42,884 bases of DNA from Alectryocaccomicrobium faecavium (GCA_018713425.1 DVOT01000258.1:1-42884), one strand, 5' to 3'; positions 7,856-17,071 are shown, numbered from the stretch's first letter. Made by a program: numbers and translations. Notes: generated by a model not told the origin, from the letters alone.

Positions 7856-9493
7856 CTAATTGCCCACAGGCCGGAAGGTGAACGTCGCGTTGCCGTTGCG
7901 CACGGGCTTGGGCAAGCTGAGCAGGATGCGCCACGCGCCTTCGCCCAGCGGCTCCGCGGAGGCGATCAGCGAGCGCTCCCATTCCAGCAGCACGCCGCCC
8001 AAAATGGCCATTTGCGGCTGCATGACGGGCTTTTCCGGCGTGATAAAGTGAAAGCGCACCTCCTGCCGCGCGCGCGCAAAACTGAACACTTCCACCATGC
8101 GCACCTCGCGCGCCCGGCGCGAAAGCACCACCGTGCGCTGATAGCTTTCCATTTCCATCTGCGCGGGATAGGCGCTGGAAAGATCCAGGCTGATGAGCAA
8201 ATCGTCCCCCTGCTCCTCAAATTCCAGCTCCGCGGCTTTCCCGCCCGGCCGCTGCCCTTCCAGGCCGATGAGCGGCAGGTTGTGCTGCCCCGTTTCGGCA
8301 AAGCCCGCGCCCAAATCGCACAAAATGGGCCGGTTGCGGTAAAACAGCAGGCAATCGCCCGCGTCCCGGTGCGCGCCATCGGGATCGCCCTCGTGCACAG
8401 CCACGCAGAATACGTCGCTGCGCGCCACGGCAAACCCCGCGCCGCGCACGCGCCCGGATGGCGGCGTACCGGGGCGAATGGCCTCGCGCGCCATATCCGG
8501 CTCGTAAAGCGTGCTGAGCATGCGCTCCGTGATGGACGCGTTAGCGGCTCCAGCGCGCGAAACTTCCAGCCGGCAGAGCTGCGCGCCCAGCGCGCGCAAC
8601 GCGTCCGCCCCGCAGCCGCGGCCAAAGCGATAGAGCGCGGCGCCCGAAACCCCGTCGCGCATATCCCGCTCGCCGGGGTTGAGCCAGTACCCGCCGCCCA
8701 GATTCGCGTAGAGCGGGATCTCCGCCAGCGGGCGCAGCATGCGGCGCAAGTCCACTTCGTTCCCCGTGGCAAAGCATGCGATGGTGAGCGCGTCCATCAA
8801 TTGCGCGGCATCGCGCTGCCACACGCCAATGGCGGGCGCGCGCAGATGGCCCGTGCTCTCCTCCAGCCACAGCAGCAGCTTGCGCAGAGCGCCCCAGCGC
8901 TTGGGCGCGTCCCGCTCGCTGAGCAAAACGGCCACGGTGAGCGGCGCGAGCACCGCAATATCCGTGGTGGGCAATTCCATGTTCCGGATCACGGGTTCGC
9001 ACACCCGCCGCGTGATCTCCTGGCGGATGCGCGCGTCCAGCGCGTCACTCACGCGGGCAATGGGCTTGTAGGCGAGGCAGCAGGTCCAGGCCAGAAGCTG
9101 CGCGGTTTCGGCGAATTGCGCGTCGTAAGGATTGTCGTTCACCAGCGCGCGTCCCGGCGGGTTGGCCCAGGCGGTTTCTTCGCAAATGGCCCAGGCCAAA
9201 TCGAAAATGCGCTCGTCGTACCGCGCGGTATCGTTGGCGCAAGCGCTCAGCACAAAGGCCGAGAGCATCTTCCGGCGCAGGCGATAGGCCTGGACGTATT
9301 CCTGCGCGCCGCTTTTGAGCATGGAACAGGCCGTCCACATGGGAATGGGCTGGCGGATGTAGCGCTCCGCGTCGCGCGTGAGCTCATCGCGGCACGGCGC
9401 GGACAATTGCGGCCACACCTGCGAAAAGGCGCGCTGCAAATCGCCCGCTGGCCGCAGGTGCGTGCGCAACCTGTCCAGATGTTCGACAAACAC
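7856..9493 (-). CDS. Heparinase II/III-family protein, cytoplasmic
   Basis: This 545-residue protein looks like the heparinase II/III (alginate-lyase-like) fold. It has an N-terminal all-alpha region (about residues 1-300, helices with repeated W/L patterns such as FDLAWAICEETAWANPPGRALVNDNPYDAQ). A C-terminal beta-rich region (about 340-545) includes DAGDCLLFYRNRPILCDLGAG, where family members place a glycine/histidine-rich segment, and GQHNLPLIG. No signal peptide or membrane segment is visible, so it would act in the cytoplasm, presumably on imported uronic-acid oligosaccharides, or it is a non-enzymatic relative. It sits between dapF and the methyltransferase with short gaps, an unusual context for a polysaccharide lyase. 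Family assignment is likely; substrate is unknown. Confidence 0.75.
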   Translation of the reverse strand: MFVEHLDRLRTHLRPAGDLQRAFSQVWPQLSAPCRDELTRDAERYIRQPIPMWTACSMLKSGAQEYVQAYRLRRKMLSAFVLSACANDTARYDERIFDLAWAICEETAWANPPGRALVNDNPYDAQFAETAQLLAWTCCLAYKPIARVSDALDARIRQEITRRVCEPVIRNMELPTTDIAVLAPLTVAVLLSERDAPKRWGALRKLLLWLEESTGHLRAPAIGVWQRDAAQLMDALTIACFATGNEVDLRRMLRPLAEIPLYANLGGGYWLNPGERDMRDGVSGAALYRFGRGCGADALRALGAQLCRLEVSRAGAANASITERMLSTLYEPDMAREAIRPGTPPSGRVRGAGFAVARSDVFCVAVHEGDPDGAHRDAGDCLLFYRNRPILCDLGAGFAETGQHNLPLIGLEGQRPGGKAAELEFEEQGDDLLISLDLSSAYPAQMEMESYQRTVVLSRRAREVRMVEVFSFARARQEVRFHFITPEKPVMQPQMAILGGVLLEWERSLIASAEPLGEGAWRILLSLPKPVRNGNATFTFRPVGN

Positions 9494-9532
9494 CGTTCAA
9501 CACCCCATTCCGCCATTTCTTTCCGATAAAAA

Positions 9533-10411
9533 TTATTGTACCACAAATCCCGCGTCCGCGCAAGCCGGAAAGCGCGGCGGATCGCCATCCGGCCAATCGC
9601 CGGTAAAGCACACTTCGGCAGGCCCGGTCATATAAACGCGGCCATCCGCTTCGCTCCATTCGATCTCCAGCGCGCCGCCGGGCAGTTCCACGCGCGCGCG
9701 GCGCTCCGCCAGCCCTTCCAGCACGGCAGCCACCAGACTGGCGCAGGCGCCCGTGCCGCAGGCCAGCGTAGCGCCCGAACCGCGCTCCCACACGAACACT
9801 TCCAAATGGTCGCGCGCGAGGACGCGCACGAATTCCACGTTGGTGCGCATGGGGAAGTGCGCGTCGCGCTCCACCAAGGGCCCGTTTTCCAGGCACCAGG
9901 CGCGCGGCGCTTCCTGCACAAAGAGCACGGCATGCGGGTTGCCCATGGAAACGCAGGTGAATTCCCGCACCGTGCCGTCGCTGAGCGGCACAAACGCATG
10001 GTTGCCGCACCCCTCGACGGGAATGCGCGGCCCATCGAGCACCGGCGCGCCCATCTCCGCGCGCACCGCGCGCACGCGGCCATTTTCCAGCAGCACCTGC
10101 GCTCCGCGCAAGCCGCCGCCGGTTTCCACCACCATGGTTCCCGCCGGTGCGCGGCCCGTTTCATAGAGATAGCGCGCCGTGCAGCGCAGGCCGTTTCCGC
10201 ACATTTCCGCCTCGCTGCCATCGGCGTTGAAAATGCGCATGCGCGCGTCCGCCTTGTCCGAGGGGCCGATCAAAATCAGTCCATCCGCGCCCACGCCATA
10301 GTGCGGCCGCGAAACGCGCACGGCCAGCGCCGCCGGGTCGCGCACCTGCTGCGCAAACGTGTCCACATAAACATAATCGTTCCCCAGGCCTTGCATTTTG
10401 ATGAATTTCAC
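9533..10411 (-). CDS. dapF: Diaminopimelate epimerase
   Basis: DapF converts LL- to meso-diaminopimelate for lysine and peptidoglycan synthesis using two cysteines. Both are present: EMCGNGLRC and ACGTGACA. The N-terminal MQGLGNDYVYVD motif is also clear. I chose the GTG at 10411 because AGGAGGGG lies 7 nt upstream and the protein then begins KFIKMQGLGND, as family members do; longer upstream readings add an unconserved N-terminus. The product is 292 residues, close to the usual 275-290. It lies 167 bp after asd, separated by a hairpin, but both belong to the aspartate/DAP pathway. Confidence 0.96.
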   Translation of the reverse strand: MKFIKMQGLGNDYVYVDTFAQQVRDPAALAVRVSRPHYGVGADGLILIGPSDKADARMRIFNADGSEAEMCGNGLRCTARYLYETGRAPAGTMVVETGGGLRGAQVLLENGRVRAVRAEMGAPVLDGPRIPVEGCGNHAFVPLSDGTVREFTCVSMGNPHAVLFVQEAPRAWCLENGPLVERDAHFPMRTNVEFVRVLARDHLEVFVWERGSGATLACGTGACASLVAAVLEGLAERRARVELPGGALEIEWSEADGRVYMTGPAEVCFTGDWPDGDPPRFPACADAGFVVQ

Positions 10412-10535
10412 GCTTTCCCCTCCTGCGCGGCGCGCTCCAGGCATCGCCCGCAATAGTATGTATTTCGCGCGCGCGAAAAGCATTCCTGCCTTCGCGCCGC
10501 CCGCTTTGCCGGAATCTTTGCCGGAATGGAAGAAT

Positions 10536-10566
10536 CGCCCGCAAACCCAAAGGAGGTTTGCGGGCG
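10536..10566 (-). terminator. Hairpin after asd
   Basis: A 12-bp stem (CGCCCGCAAACC at 10536-10547 with its complement at 10555-10566, 7-nt loop) lies 13 bp downstream of the asd stop on the minus strand. It is followed only by a short ATTCTT tract. It may partly terminate before dapF, leaving dapF with read-through plus a possible weak promoter near 10455-10480. Confidence 0.6.
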
Positions 10567-10578
10567 AAAAGCCTGCGG

Positions 10579-11655
10579 CTATTTCTTTTCGATATATCCC
10601 TGGTGCACCAGCAACTCCGCCATCAGCACCGCGCCGCCAGCCGCGCCGCGCAGCGTGTTATGCGAGAGGCTAGCGAATTTATAATCGAAAATGCAATCCT
10701 CGCGCAAGCGGCCCACGGAAATGCCCATGCCGTTTTCCAAATCGCGATCCAGCCGGGTTTGCGGGCGGTTGTCCTCGCGGAACACCGTGAGGAACTTCTT
10801 CGGCGCGCTGGGCAAGCCGAGCCCGGCCAAGCCTTCGAACGATTCCCAGCGACTATAAATCTCGTCGATGGGCGGCTTGCGGTCGAAAGAAACGGATACC
10901 GCCGCCATGTGCCCATCGGACACGGGCACGCGATAGCATTGCGCGCTGATGATGGGCGATGTGGCGGGCACGATGACGCCGTTTTCCACGCTGCCCCAGA
11001 TTTTCAGCGGCTCCACTTCGCTCTTTTGCTCCTCGCCGCCGATGAAGGGGATCACGTTATCGACCATTTCCGGCCAGGTTTCCAGCGTTTTCCCCGCGCC
11101 GGACACGGCCTGATAGGTGCACACGCTGATTTTGCTCAGGCCAAAATCGCGCAGGGGCGTGAGCGCGGGCACATAGCCCTGAATGGAACAATTGGGCTTG
11201 CAGGCGATGAAGCCGCGCCGGGTGCCCAGGCGCTTGCGCTGCGCCTCGATCACCCGCGTGTGCGCGCCGTTGATCTCCGGCACCAGCATGGGCACGTCTT
11301 CCACGCCGCGGCAGGCGGAATTGTTGGAAACCACAGGCGTTTCCAGTCGGGCGAACGCTTCTTCCATGGCGCGGATCTCCGCCTTGGGCATATCCACGGC
11401 GCAGAAAATGAAATCCGCGCACTCGGCCACGCGCTCGCGCTGGGCGCTGTCCATCACCACCATATCGCGCACAGCGTCCGGAATGGGCACGGGCATCTTC
11501 CAGCGCCCCTCCACGGCCTGGGCGTAAGTGCGCCCGGCACTGCGGCCGCTGGCCACAAGCGCGGAAATTTCAAACCAGGGGTGGTTGTGCAAGAGCGTAA
11601 TGAAGCGCTGGCCGACCATGCCGGTCGCGCCCACGATGGCGGCGCGGTATTTCAT
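10579..11655 (-). CDS. asd: Aspartate-semialdehyde dehydrogenase (archaeal/fungal-type branch)
   Basis: Asd reduces aspartyl-4-phosphate to aspartate semialdehyde with NADPH, at the entry to lysine/DAP, threonine and methionine synthesis. The N-terminus KYRAAIVGATGMVGQRF is the dinucleotide-binding GxTGxVG motif. NNSACRGVEDVPMLVPEIN and CKPNCSIQGYVPAL (catalytic Cys in the second) mark the longer branch also found in archaea and many Clostridia rather than the Escherichia coli type. The ATG at 11655 has GGGAGGAA upstream and starts 4 bp after the GNAT gene ends, giving a 358-residue protein. It shares the promoter at 12545-12573 with the GNAT gene. Confidence 0.95.
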   Translation of the reverse strand: MKYRAAIVGATGMVGQRFITLLHNHPWFEISALVASGRSAGRTYAQAVEGRWKMPVPIPDAVRDMVVMDSAQRERVAECADFIFCAVDMPKAEIRAMEEAFARLETPVVSNNSACRGVEDVPMLVPEINGAHTRVIEAQRKRLGTRRGFIACKPNCSIQGYVPALTPLRDFGLSKISVCTYQAVSGAGKTLETWPEMVDNVIPFIGGEEQKSEVEPLKIWGSVENGVIVPATSPIISAQCYRVPVSDGHMAAVSVSFDRKPPIDEIYSRWESFEGLAGLGLPSAPKKFLTVFREDNRPQTRLDRDLENGMGISVGRLREDCIFDYKFASLSHNTLRGAAGGAVLMAELLVHQGYIEKK

Positions 11656-11659
11656 GTGC

Positions 11660-12466
11660 TTATTCCTCCCAATCGATATCAATCGCTGCATATTCTTTTA
11701 AAACCTGCGCGGGCCGAAACCCGGCGGCGGAAGCGGCCTGCATGGCGGGCAACAGGCGCTGCCAAACGTCCATGCGCGAATCCTGCAAGCCCGCGTCCAG
11801 AAAATAGCTGCGCGCAAGATCCAATAGATAGCGCGCCACGCCCTGCCTGCGGAAGGCCGGCGCGGTGTACAGATAGCCGATCACGCCTTCTCCCTCTTCC
11901 AGCCAGGCCAGCATTTCGCCCGCCAGCCCATCCGGCGCGACCATCACCGTGCGGGAAAATCCGTCCTTCGCCTGCATTTCCTTGAGCTGGGCCATCCCGT
12001 CTTCCCGGGCGAAGAGCGTGTTGTAGCGCTCGATAAAATAGCGCGCCTCGTAAGGATCCGTGAGCTGGTCGAACACGATGGTACACTTGGCGGGCAGGCG
12101 CTCGATCATGGGGCTGGCCCGGTGTTTGCGGCGCATGCGCACCAGCGCGTCGCGCTCGCGGTAGCCCAGCGCGCGCAAACGCTCGCGCTGCGCCTCGCCG
12201 CACTCGATGCGGATTTCGCTATTCTGGCGAGAGCGGCGCGATAAAAGCTGGGCCAGCGCCGTGCCCGCGCCATACAGCGCGTCCAGCGCCTCGGAGCTGC
12301 CTTTGGCGGCTATATCCACGATATGCGGCCGCTCGGGCAACAATGCGGGATAGGAACGCGCTTCCACCTGGCATTCGCCCAGCACCGTGTCGTACCCTTC
12401 CATGGCCACAAACGCGTTTTCAATGGGCGCGCCCGTCGCCTCGTCTTTTGCGTGCAATATTCTCAT
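11660..12466 (-). CDS. GNAT-family acetyltransferase
   Basis: The 268-residue protein carries a C-terminal GNAT acetyl-CoA-binding motif (GEGVIGYLYTAPAFRRQGVARYLLD, with the RRQGVA loop) at about residues 200-225. The N-terminal half may be a second, degenerate GNAT-like domain. The substrate is not identifiable. The ATG at 12466 is chosen because a consensus promoter with its start point near 12538 lies between it and any earlier in-frame ATG; its ribosome binding site (AGGAAC at distance) is weak. It is the first gene of the transcript leading into asd, with a 4-bp gap. Confidence 0.75.
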   Translation of the reverse strand: MRILHAKDEATGAPIENAFVAMEGYDTVLGECQVEARSYPALLPERPHIVDIAAKGSSEALDALYGAGTALAQLLSRRSRQNSEIRIECGEAQRERLRALGYRERDALVRMRRKHRASPMIERLPAKCTIVFDQLTDPYEARYFIERYNTLFAREDGMAQLKEMQAKDGFSRTVMVAPDGLAGEMLAWLEEGEGVIGYLYTAPAFRRQGVARYLLDLARSYFLDAGLQDSRMDVWQRLLPAMQAASAAGFRPAQVLKEYAAIDIDWEE

Positions 12467-12544
12467 AGTCCGTGCCGTTCCTTCGCTGCGCCCATCTGGC
12501 GCGGCTTCCTTGGTTCCTGCCTTTGTAGTATCATAAGACAAAGC

Positions 12545-12573
12545 ATTATACCGCGGTTTTTTGCCCGTTGCAA
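12545..12573 (-). promoter_or_regulatory. Promoter of the GNAT-asd operon
   Basis: Minus strand: TTGCAA (12573-12568), a 17-bp spacer, and a perfect TATAAT (12550-12545). The transcript would begin near 12538, about 70 nt before the GNAT start. The rest of the gap to 12679 shows no gene and no clear terminator for the upstream aldo/keto reductase. Confidence 0.85.
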
Positions 12574-12679
12574 GCGCCCGCGCATTATTTTTCGCCAAAA
12601 ATCTGCGCCCATCAAAAAGAGTTTGCCGCAACCCTCAGTCAGCTTCACTGCTGGTTAGGACTTGCTTTATATTGCGTGC

Positions 12680-13810
12680 TTACTTTTCAAACCTTGCGGC
12701 CACATCCTTCAAATGGCGAATGATGGGCAGGTGCTGGGGGCAGACCTGCTCGCACTGCCCGCATTCCAGGCAATCGCTGGCCTTGCCAAAGTTCATCGTT
12801 AGGCGGGTATAATATTCGCCCTGCGGCCGCCAGGACTTTTCCTTAATTTCCTGCAGATCGGCGTTGTACAGGGAGAAGTATTTGGGGATGGCAATGCGCT
12901 GGGGGCAACCTTCCGTGCAGTAAGAGCAGCCGGTGCAGGGGATGGCGATGGTGCTGTTGATGGCGTCCACGGCTTTTTTCACGAGCGCCTGTTCCTGCGC
13001 GCTCAGCGGCTGGAAATCCGCCATATAATCCGTGTTGTCGAGCAGTTGCTCCATGTTGCTCATGCCGCTCAGCACCACCATCACGTGCTCCAGGCTGGCC
13101 GCGAAGCGGATGGCCCAGGAGGGGATGGACATCTCCGGGCGGGCCTCCCGGAACATTTTTTCCACGGACTCCGGCACGCGCGCCAGTGTTCCGCCCTTGA
13201 CCGGCTCCATGACGATGACCGGTTTGCCGTGCTTGACGGCGGTTTCGTAGCACTTGCGGGACTGGACGCCCTCGCTGTCCCAATCCAGATAGTTCAGTTG
13301 CAATTGGACGAATTCCACTTCCGGATGTTCGATTAGCACGCGATCCAGCAGTTCCGCGTTGTCGTGATAGGAAAAGCCGATGTGCCGCGCCAGGCCCTGC
13401 GCCTTCTTTTCTTCCAGCCAACGGAAGCAATCCAATTCTTGATACGTTTTATAGTGGTCGGTTCCCACGTCGTGGAGCAGGTAATAGTCAAAATAGTCCA
13501 CGCCCGTCTTCCGGAGCTGCTCCTGGAAAATCCGCTCCCGATCCTCTTTGGTTTTAAGAAATCCGGCATGGAGCTTATCCGCCAGCGTGTAGCTGTCCCG
13601 CGGGTGCCGCTTCACCAGCGCTTCCCGAATGGCGCATTCGCTCTGGAACCCGCAGTACATCCAGGCGGTGTCGAAATAGGTAAAGCCCTTTTCCAGGAAG
13701 GCGTCCACCATCGTCTTCAGCAGTTCCACATCCACGCTGGCGCCATCGTTTGGATCCGTCAGCGGCAGGCGCATCAGGCCAAAGCCCAGTTTTTTCGCGT
13801 TCTGTTCCAT
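12680..13810 (-). CDS. Aldo/keto reductase with C-terminal 2x[4Fe-4S] ferredoxin domain
   Basis: The 376-residue protein has an aldo/keto reductase barrel (about residues 1-270) with the catalytic Asp and Tyr in YFDTAWMYCG, Lys in LADKL and His in LLHDV. A C-terminal domain carries two cluster motifs, CTGCSYCTEGCP and CLECGQCEQVCP. This fusion is common in Clostridia (COG1453-type); the physiological substrate is unknown and electrons may come from ferredoxin as well as NAD(P)H. The ATG at 13810 is preferred over an in-frame GTG 6 bp upstream because GAGGTG is better spaced. It follows the GT2 gene by 29 bp and closes the long minus-strand operon. Confidence 0.93.
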   Translation of the reverse strand: MEQNAKKLGFGLMRLPLTDPNDGASVDVELLKTMVDAFLEKGFTYFDTAWMYCGFQSECAIREALVKRHPRDSYTLADKLHAGFLKTKEDRERIFQEQLRKTGVDYFDYYLLHDVGTDHYKTYQELDCFRWLEEKKAQGLARHIGFSYHDNAELLDRVLIEHPEVEFVQLQLNYLDWDSEGVQSRKCYETAVKHGKPVIVMEPVKGGTLARVPESVEKMFREARPEMSIPSWAIRFAASLEHVMVVLSGMSNMEQLLDNTDYMADFQPLSAQEQALVKKAVDAINSTIAIPCTGCSYCTEGCPQRIAIPKYFSLYNADLQEIKEKSWRPQGEYYTRLTMNFGKASDCLECGQCEQVCPQHLPIIRHLKDVAARFEK

Positions 13811-13839
13811 ATGCACACCTCATTTTGGATTTTTCATTA

Positions 13840-14736
13840 TTACAATTTTGCGCGGAGCATGCGGTACTTCTCATGAAAGAGCTTGGCCGCGCTCACGGGC
13901 GTGAGGCACACGGCCTGGAAGGCGTAGCCGATGGCCCGGGGATACTCATGCCGCTTGAGCGCCACAAAACAGGCCACGCAGCGAAAGCGGCATTGCATTT
14001 CGCGCACCTGTGTGCGCGTGAGCAGGTGGCGATAGCGCATTTTCTCCTGCAACAGGCGCTTTTCTCCCTCGATTTTGTTGGCGCCAAAGGAGATTCGCTC
14101 GCCGCCGTGCACGACCTGCACGGACAGCGCGCGCGCCAGATAGCCGATTTTGAGATTTCCCTCGATGGCGCGCAGCATCAGCATGTATTCCTGCGAAACC
14201 GGCCGGTTGTCGAACAGGCCCAGCTTTAAAAGCGCCTCCCGCCGGAACATATAGGTCATGGTGGGGGTGAGCGGTGAAAGCAGGTGCGTGCGCAGGAGCG
14301 TTTCCTGGTCTGGCGCTTCCGGCAAGCGGTGCGTGCGCAGATCGAGCGTGTGCCCATGCTCATCCTGGATTTCGCAATCCATAAACGTAAGATCAAAACC
14401 GCCGCCCTGGGTGAAAGCGAGCTGCTCGCTGAGTTTGCCGGGCCGGTAATAGTCGTCGTCGTCCAGGAAGGAGATGTACGCGCCGCTGGAGGCGAGAATG
14501 CCCTGGTTGCGCGTGAGCGAGCCGCCGAGGTTCTTTTCGTTCTCCACATAGAGAAGGCGCGCGTCGCCGATGGCCTGCACCGCTTCGCGCGTGCGCTCGC
14601 GCTCGCTCGACCCGGGCGGGTTGTCGTTCACCACAACCACTTCCACATCCACTCCCTGCTGGTCGAGCACGGAATGGATGGCACGCGGGAGCATGTCCGC
14701 GCGGCTGAACGTGGGAATAATGACAGATATTTTCAT
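13840..14736 (-). CDS. Family 2 glycosyltransferase
   Basis: A 298-residue GT-A enzyme, beginning MKISVIIPTFSRADMLPRAI and containing VVVNDNPPG, NLGGSLTRNQGI and the metal-binding FLDDDDYY motif. It transfers an activated sugar to an unknown acceptor, probably in cell-surface glycan assembly. There is no membrane segment; the basic C-terminal region may dock to the membrane. The ATG at 14736 has GGAAGGG upstream. It lies 114 bp after rlmH and 29 bp before the aldo/keto reductase. Confidence 0.9.
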   Translation of the reverse strand: MKISVIIPTFSRADMLPRAIHSVLDQQGVDVEVVVVNDNPPGSSERERTREAVQAIGDARLLYVENEKNLGGSLTRNQGILASSGAYISFLDDDDYYRPGKLSEQLAFTQGGGFDLTFMDCEIQDEHGHTLDLRTHRLPEAPDQETLLRTHLLSPLTPTMTYMFRREALLKLGLFDNRPVSQEYMLMLRAIEGNLKIGYLARALSVQVVHGGERISFGANKIEGEKRLLQEKMRYRHLLTRTQVREMQCRFRCVACFVALKRHEYPRAIGYAFQAVCLTPVSAAKLFHEKYRMLRAKL

Positions 14737-14850
14737 GGAAATCCCTTCCTGCGCCATCCCGGCAAAGGCCGGAACGCGCCCGATAATTGAAAAAGACGGA
14801 ATGGAGGAAGCAAGGGGGCGTAGCCCAGCATTGCTTCGCGCTTGCATTCC

Positions 14851-15327
14851 TCACTTATGATAGCGCTCGCCCGCGTTGATGCGCTCGCCGCGGTAAAGCT
14901 GTTCGAGCAGGATCACCCGCATCAGCGGATGCGGAAACGTGAGGCGCGAAAAGGACAGCCGCTCGTTCGCGCGCGCGAGCACTGCTTCGCCCAGGCCCAG
15001 CGAGCCGCCAATCACAAACGCCACGCGCCTGCCGCCCATTTGCCATTGCGCCATTTTTTCCGCCAGGCCCACGGAATCGGGCATAGGGGCCTGGATGCAC
15101 AGCGCCACCACATGGTCCTCAGGGCGGATGACCTTGAGCAGGCGGCGGGCTTCCGCCTCCTTCACGCGCGCTTCCAGCGCGGGGGAGGGCTTATCCGGCT
15201 CGCGTTCGTCGTCCACTTCCACCACCTGGTAGCCGCCATAGCGGGAAAGGCGCTTGAGATATTCAGCGCACGCGGCCCGCTGCCAATCTTCTTTGAGCCG
15301 GCCCACCGCGAAAATGGCCGTGTTCAT
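14851..15327 (-). CDS. rlmH: 23S rRNA (pseudouridine1915-N3)-methyltransferase
   Basis: RlmH is a small SPOUT methyltransferase that methylates pseudouridine 1915 in helix 69 of 23S rRNA. The 158-residue protein has the family's conserved C-terminus, FVIGGSLGLGEAV, LSFSRLTFPHPLMR and INAGERYHK, ending at the very tail that contributes to catalysis. The ATG at 15327 overlaps the CPBP stop codon (ATGA). In Bacillus and Staphylococcus rlmH lies near walJ and the replication origin, as here. Confidence 0.97.
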   Translation of the reverse strand: MNTAIFAVGRLKEDWQRAACAEYLKRLSRYGGYQVVEVDDEREPDKPSPALEARVKEAEARRLLKVIRPEDHVVALCIQAPMPDSVGLAEKMAQWQMGGRRVAFVIGGSLGLGEAVLARANERLSFSRLTFPHPLMRVILLEQLYRGERINAGERYHK

Positions 15328-16286
15328 GGCACAAACCAAATGGCGGCGACGTCCAGCGCGTAGTACGCCGCGCATGTGATGAGCGCACTGGCGAGCACCA
15401 CGAGCGATTTCCAATCCATGGGCTCGGGGCGGCTATCCCGCAGGAGCACCGGTTGCGACCAGCGCACGCACATGCGATAGAGGAAATAGGTGATCAGCGC
15501 AAACAGCAGCATGCTGGGCACGAGGGCCAATAGTCCGCCCGCGCCGCCGAGCAATTCCACGGTGGTGGCGGATTCCAGCGCCGCGGCTTCCGCCGCGTCC
15601 ACCGCGCTGTTGGCGTACAGCGCCAGGCCGTAATTGAGCCCGTTATACACCGTGTGGAAGATCATGGAGGCGTACACGCTGTTGAGCCGGATCACGAGCA
15701 GCGCCATGATCGCGCCGCTGATCAGTTGCGAAGGCAGGCCCAGCACCGTGCTGTGCAGCGCGGCGAATAGCAGCGTCGTGACCACTACGGCATAGGTGCC
15801 GCCGCGCTTTTCCCAGGCGCGCAGCAAAGCGCCGCGGAACAGGAGCTCCTCAAAAATTCCCGGCAGCACCGCCACTTGCAGCACCATGCCGATGATGCCC
15901 GCGCGGCTTTTGGGCATGGGCAGCGCCGTATCGTACGCCGTGCCGCCCGTGGCTTCCACCAGCGCCAGGAACCACATGCTCACCAGGCTTACCAGCATCA
16001 GCGCGGACGCCGCCAGCAGCGCGATGAGCAGCGCGCGAGAAAGCGGCAGCGGCAGCATGCGCAGCGTATCCAGCCCATCTTGCCGACGGACAGCGTAAAG
16101 CAACACCGGCGCGCCCAGGAATAGCACGTAGTATCCCACATTGAGTAGTACAGATGCCGCGCCCGTGTTCAGGCCCTCGATGGACGAGAGCAGCGTGGCG
16201 GCCAAATCCAATAGCACCAGCCCGACGGCTGCCAACAGGTATAGCGCGTTGGCCCGGAACAGGCTTATCCCCCGATTTTCGACCAT
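15324..16286 (-). CDS. CPBP-family intramembrane metalloprotease
   Basis: The 320-residue polytopic membrane protein has about eight hydrophobic segments and the three ABI/CPBP motifs: EELLFRG (EExxxR), LFAALHS (FxxxH) and MIFHTVYN. These place the putative metal and glutamate active site within the membrane (Rce1/MroQ relatives). Substrates may be prenylated proteins, peptide pheromones or bacteriocins. Its start overlaps walJ by 22 bp and its stop overlaps rlmH by 4 bp, so it is co-translated within the operon. Confidence 0.9.
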   Translation of the reverse strand: MVENRGISLFRANALYLLAAVGLVLLDLAATLLSSIEGLNTGAASVLLNVGYYVLFLGAPVLLYAVRRQDGLDTLRMLPLPLSRALLIALLAASALMLVSLVSMWFLALVEATGGTAYDTALPMPKSRAGIIGMVLQVAVLPGIFEELLFRGALLRAWEKRGGTYAVVVTTLLFAALHSTVLGLPSQLISGAIMALLVIRLNSVYASMIFHTVYNGLNYGLALYANSAVDAAEAAALESATTVELLGGAGGLLALVPSMLLFALITYFLYRMCVRWSQPVLLRDSRPEPMDWKSLVVLASALITCAAYYALDVAAIWFVP

Positions 16287-17071
16287 AATTCCCCCTGCAA
16301 AGTATAGAGTCCCGTCGCGCCGTCGCGGCGGGCGATGTCAATCGCCGCGTGCAAGCCCGCGGCGTGCAGCGCGTCCGCCACCGCGCGTAGGGCGAGCTCA
16401 GGAAAGTTGTTTTCGCGGCTCAAGTGCCCCAGCACCAGCCGCTTGACGCCCGAGGCGATCAGGCGCGCGGCGGCCCGGCCCGCGTCGTCGTTGGAAAGGT
16501 GGCCCTGGCTGCCCAGGATGCGCCGCTTGAGCGGATAGGGATAAGGCCCCGCTTCCAGCATGGCCGGGTCGTAATTCGATTCCAGCAGCACCAGATCCGC
16601 GCCCTCGCAATATTGCATCCAGCTTTCGCAGATTTCGCCCGTATCCGTGGCGATGGCAATGCGCGCGTCCCCGGCGCGCAGCGCGTAGCCCACGGGATCC
16701 GCCGCGTCGTGCGAGAGGGGAAAGGGATTCACCTCGATATCGCCCACGCGAAAGGGGCGCTTGCCGTCCAGCACGCGCACATTTTGGGCGGCGATTTTGC
16801 CCAGCCGCCCATGCATTTCCCGCCAGGTGCCTTCCGTGGCGTACACTGGCAAATCAAACCGGCGGCTCATCACGCCCACGCCCGCGATGTGATCCGTGTG
16901 TTCGTGCGTGATCAAAATGCCTGACAGCGCGTCCGCCCGCAGGCCGACGCGCTCCAGCTCGCGGGCGATTCGCGCGCCGGAAAGGCCAGCGTCCACCAGC
17001 AGGTGCGTGTTTTGCGAACCGACATAGACCGCGTTCCCGCTAGAGCCGGAGAACAGGGGCGCAAAATTCAT
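16265..17071 (-). CDS. walJ: WalJ/YycJ metallo-beta-lactamase-fold exonuclease
   Basis: The 268-residue protein starts MNFAPLFSGSSGNAVYVGS and carries the metal-binding signature ITHEHTDHIAG, a later LSHDAADPVGY histidine and VLGHLSREN near the C-terminus, all typical of WalJ (YycJ). In Bacillus it is a 5'-3' exonuclease linked to mismatch repair. The gene normally accompanies the WalRK two-component operon; WalRK is not in this window, but the nearby rlmH is part of the same conserved neighbourhood. The start overlaps the PflX-like stop by 4 bp (ATGA). Confidence 0.92.
   Translation of the reverse strand: MNFAPLFSGSSGNAVYVGSQNTHLLVDAGLSGARIARELERVGLRADALSGILITHEHTDHIAGVGVMSRRFDLPVYATEGTWREMHGRLGKIAAQNVRVLDGKRPFRVGDIEVNPFPLSHDAADPVGYALRAGDARIAIATDTGEICESWMQYCEGADLVLLESNYDPAMLEAGPYPYPLKRRILGSQGHLSNDDAGRAAARLIASGVKRLVLGHLSRENNFPELALRAVADALHAAGLHAAIDIARRDGATGLYTLQGELWSKIGG

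Noticed and set aside
12467..12631. Earlier start for the GNAT protein
   Set aside because: A consensus promoter at 12545-12573 lies downstream of that start, so the transcript would not contain it.
14851..14900. SCC-type integration site at the 3' end of rlmH
   Set aside because: No recombinase, direct repeats or foreign island is present downstream of rlmH; the next genes are ordinary.
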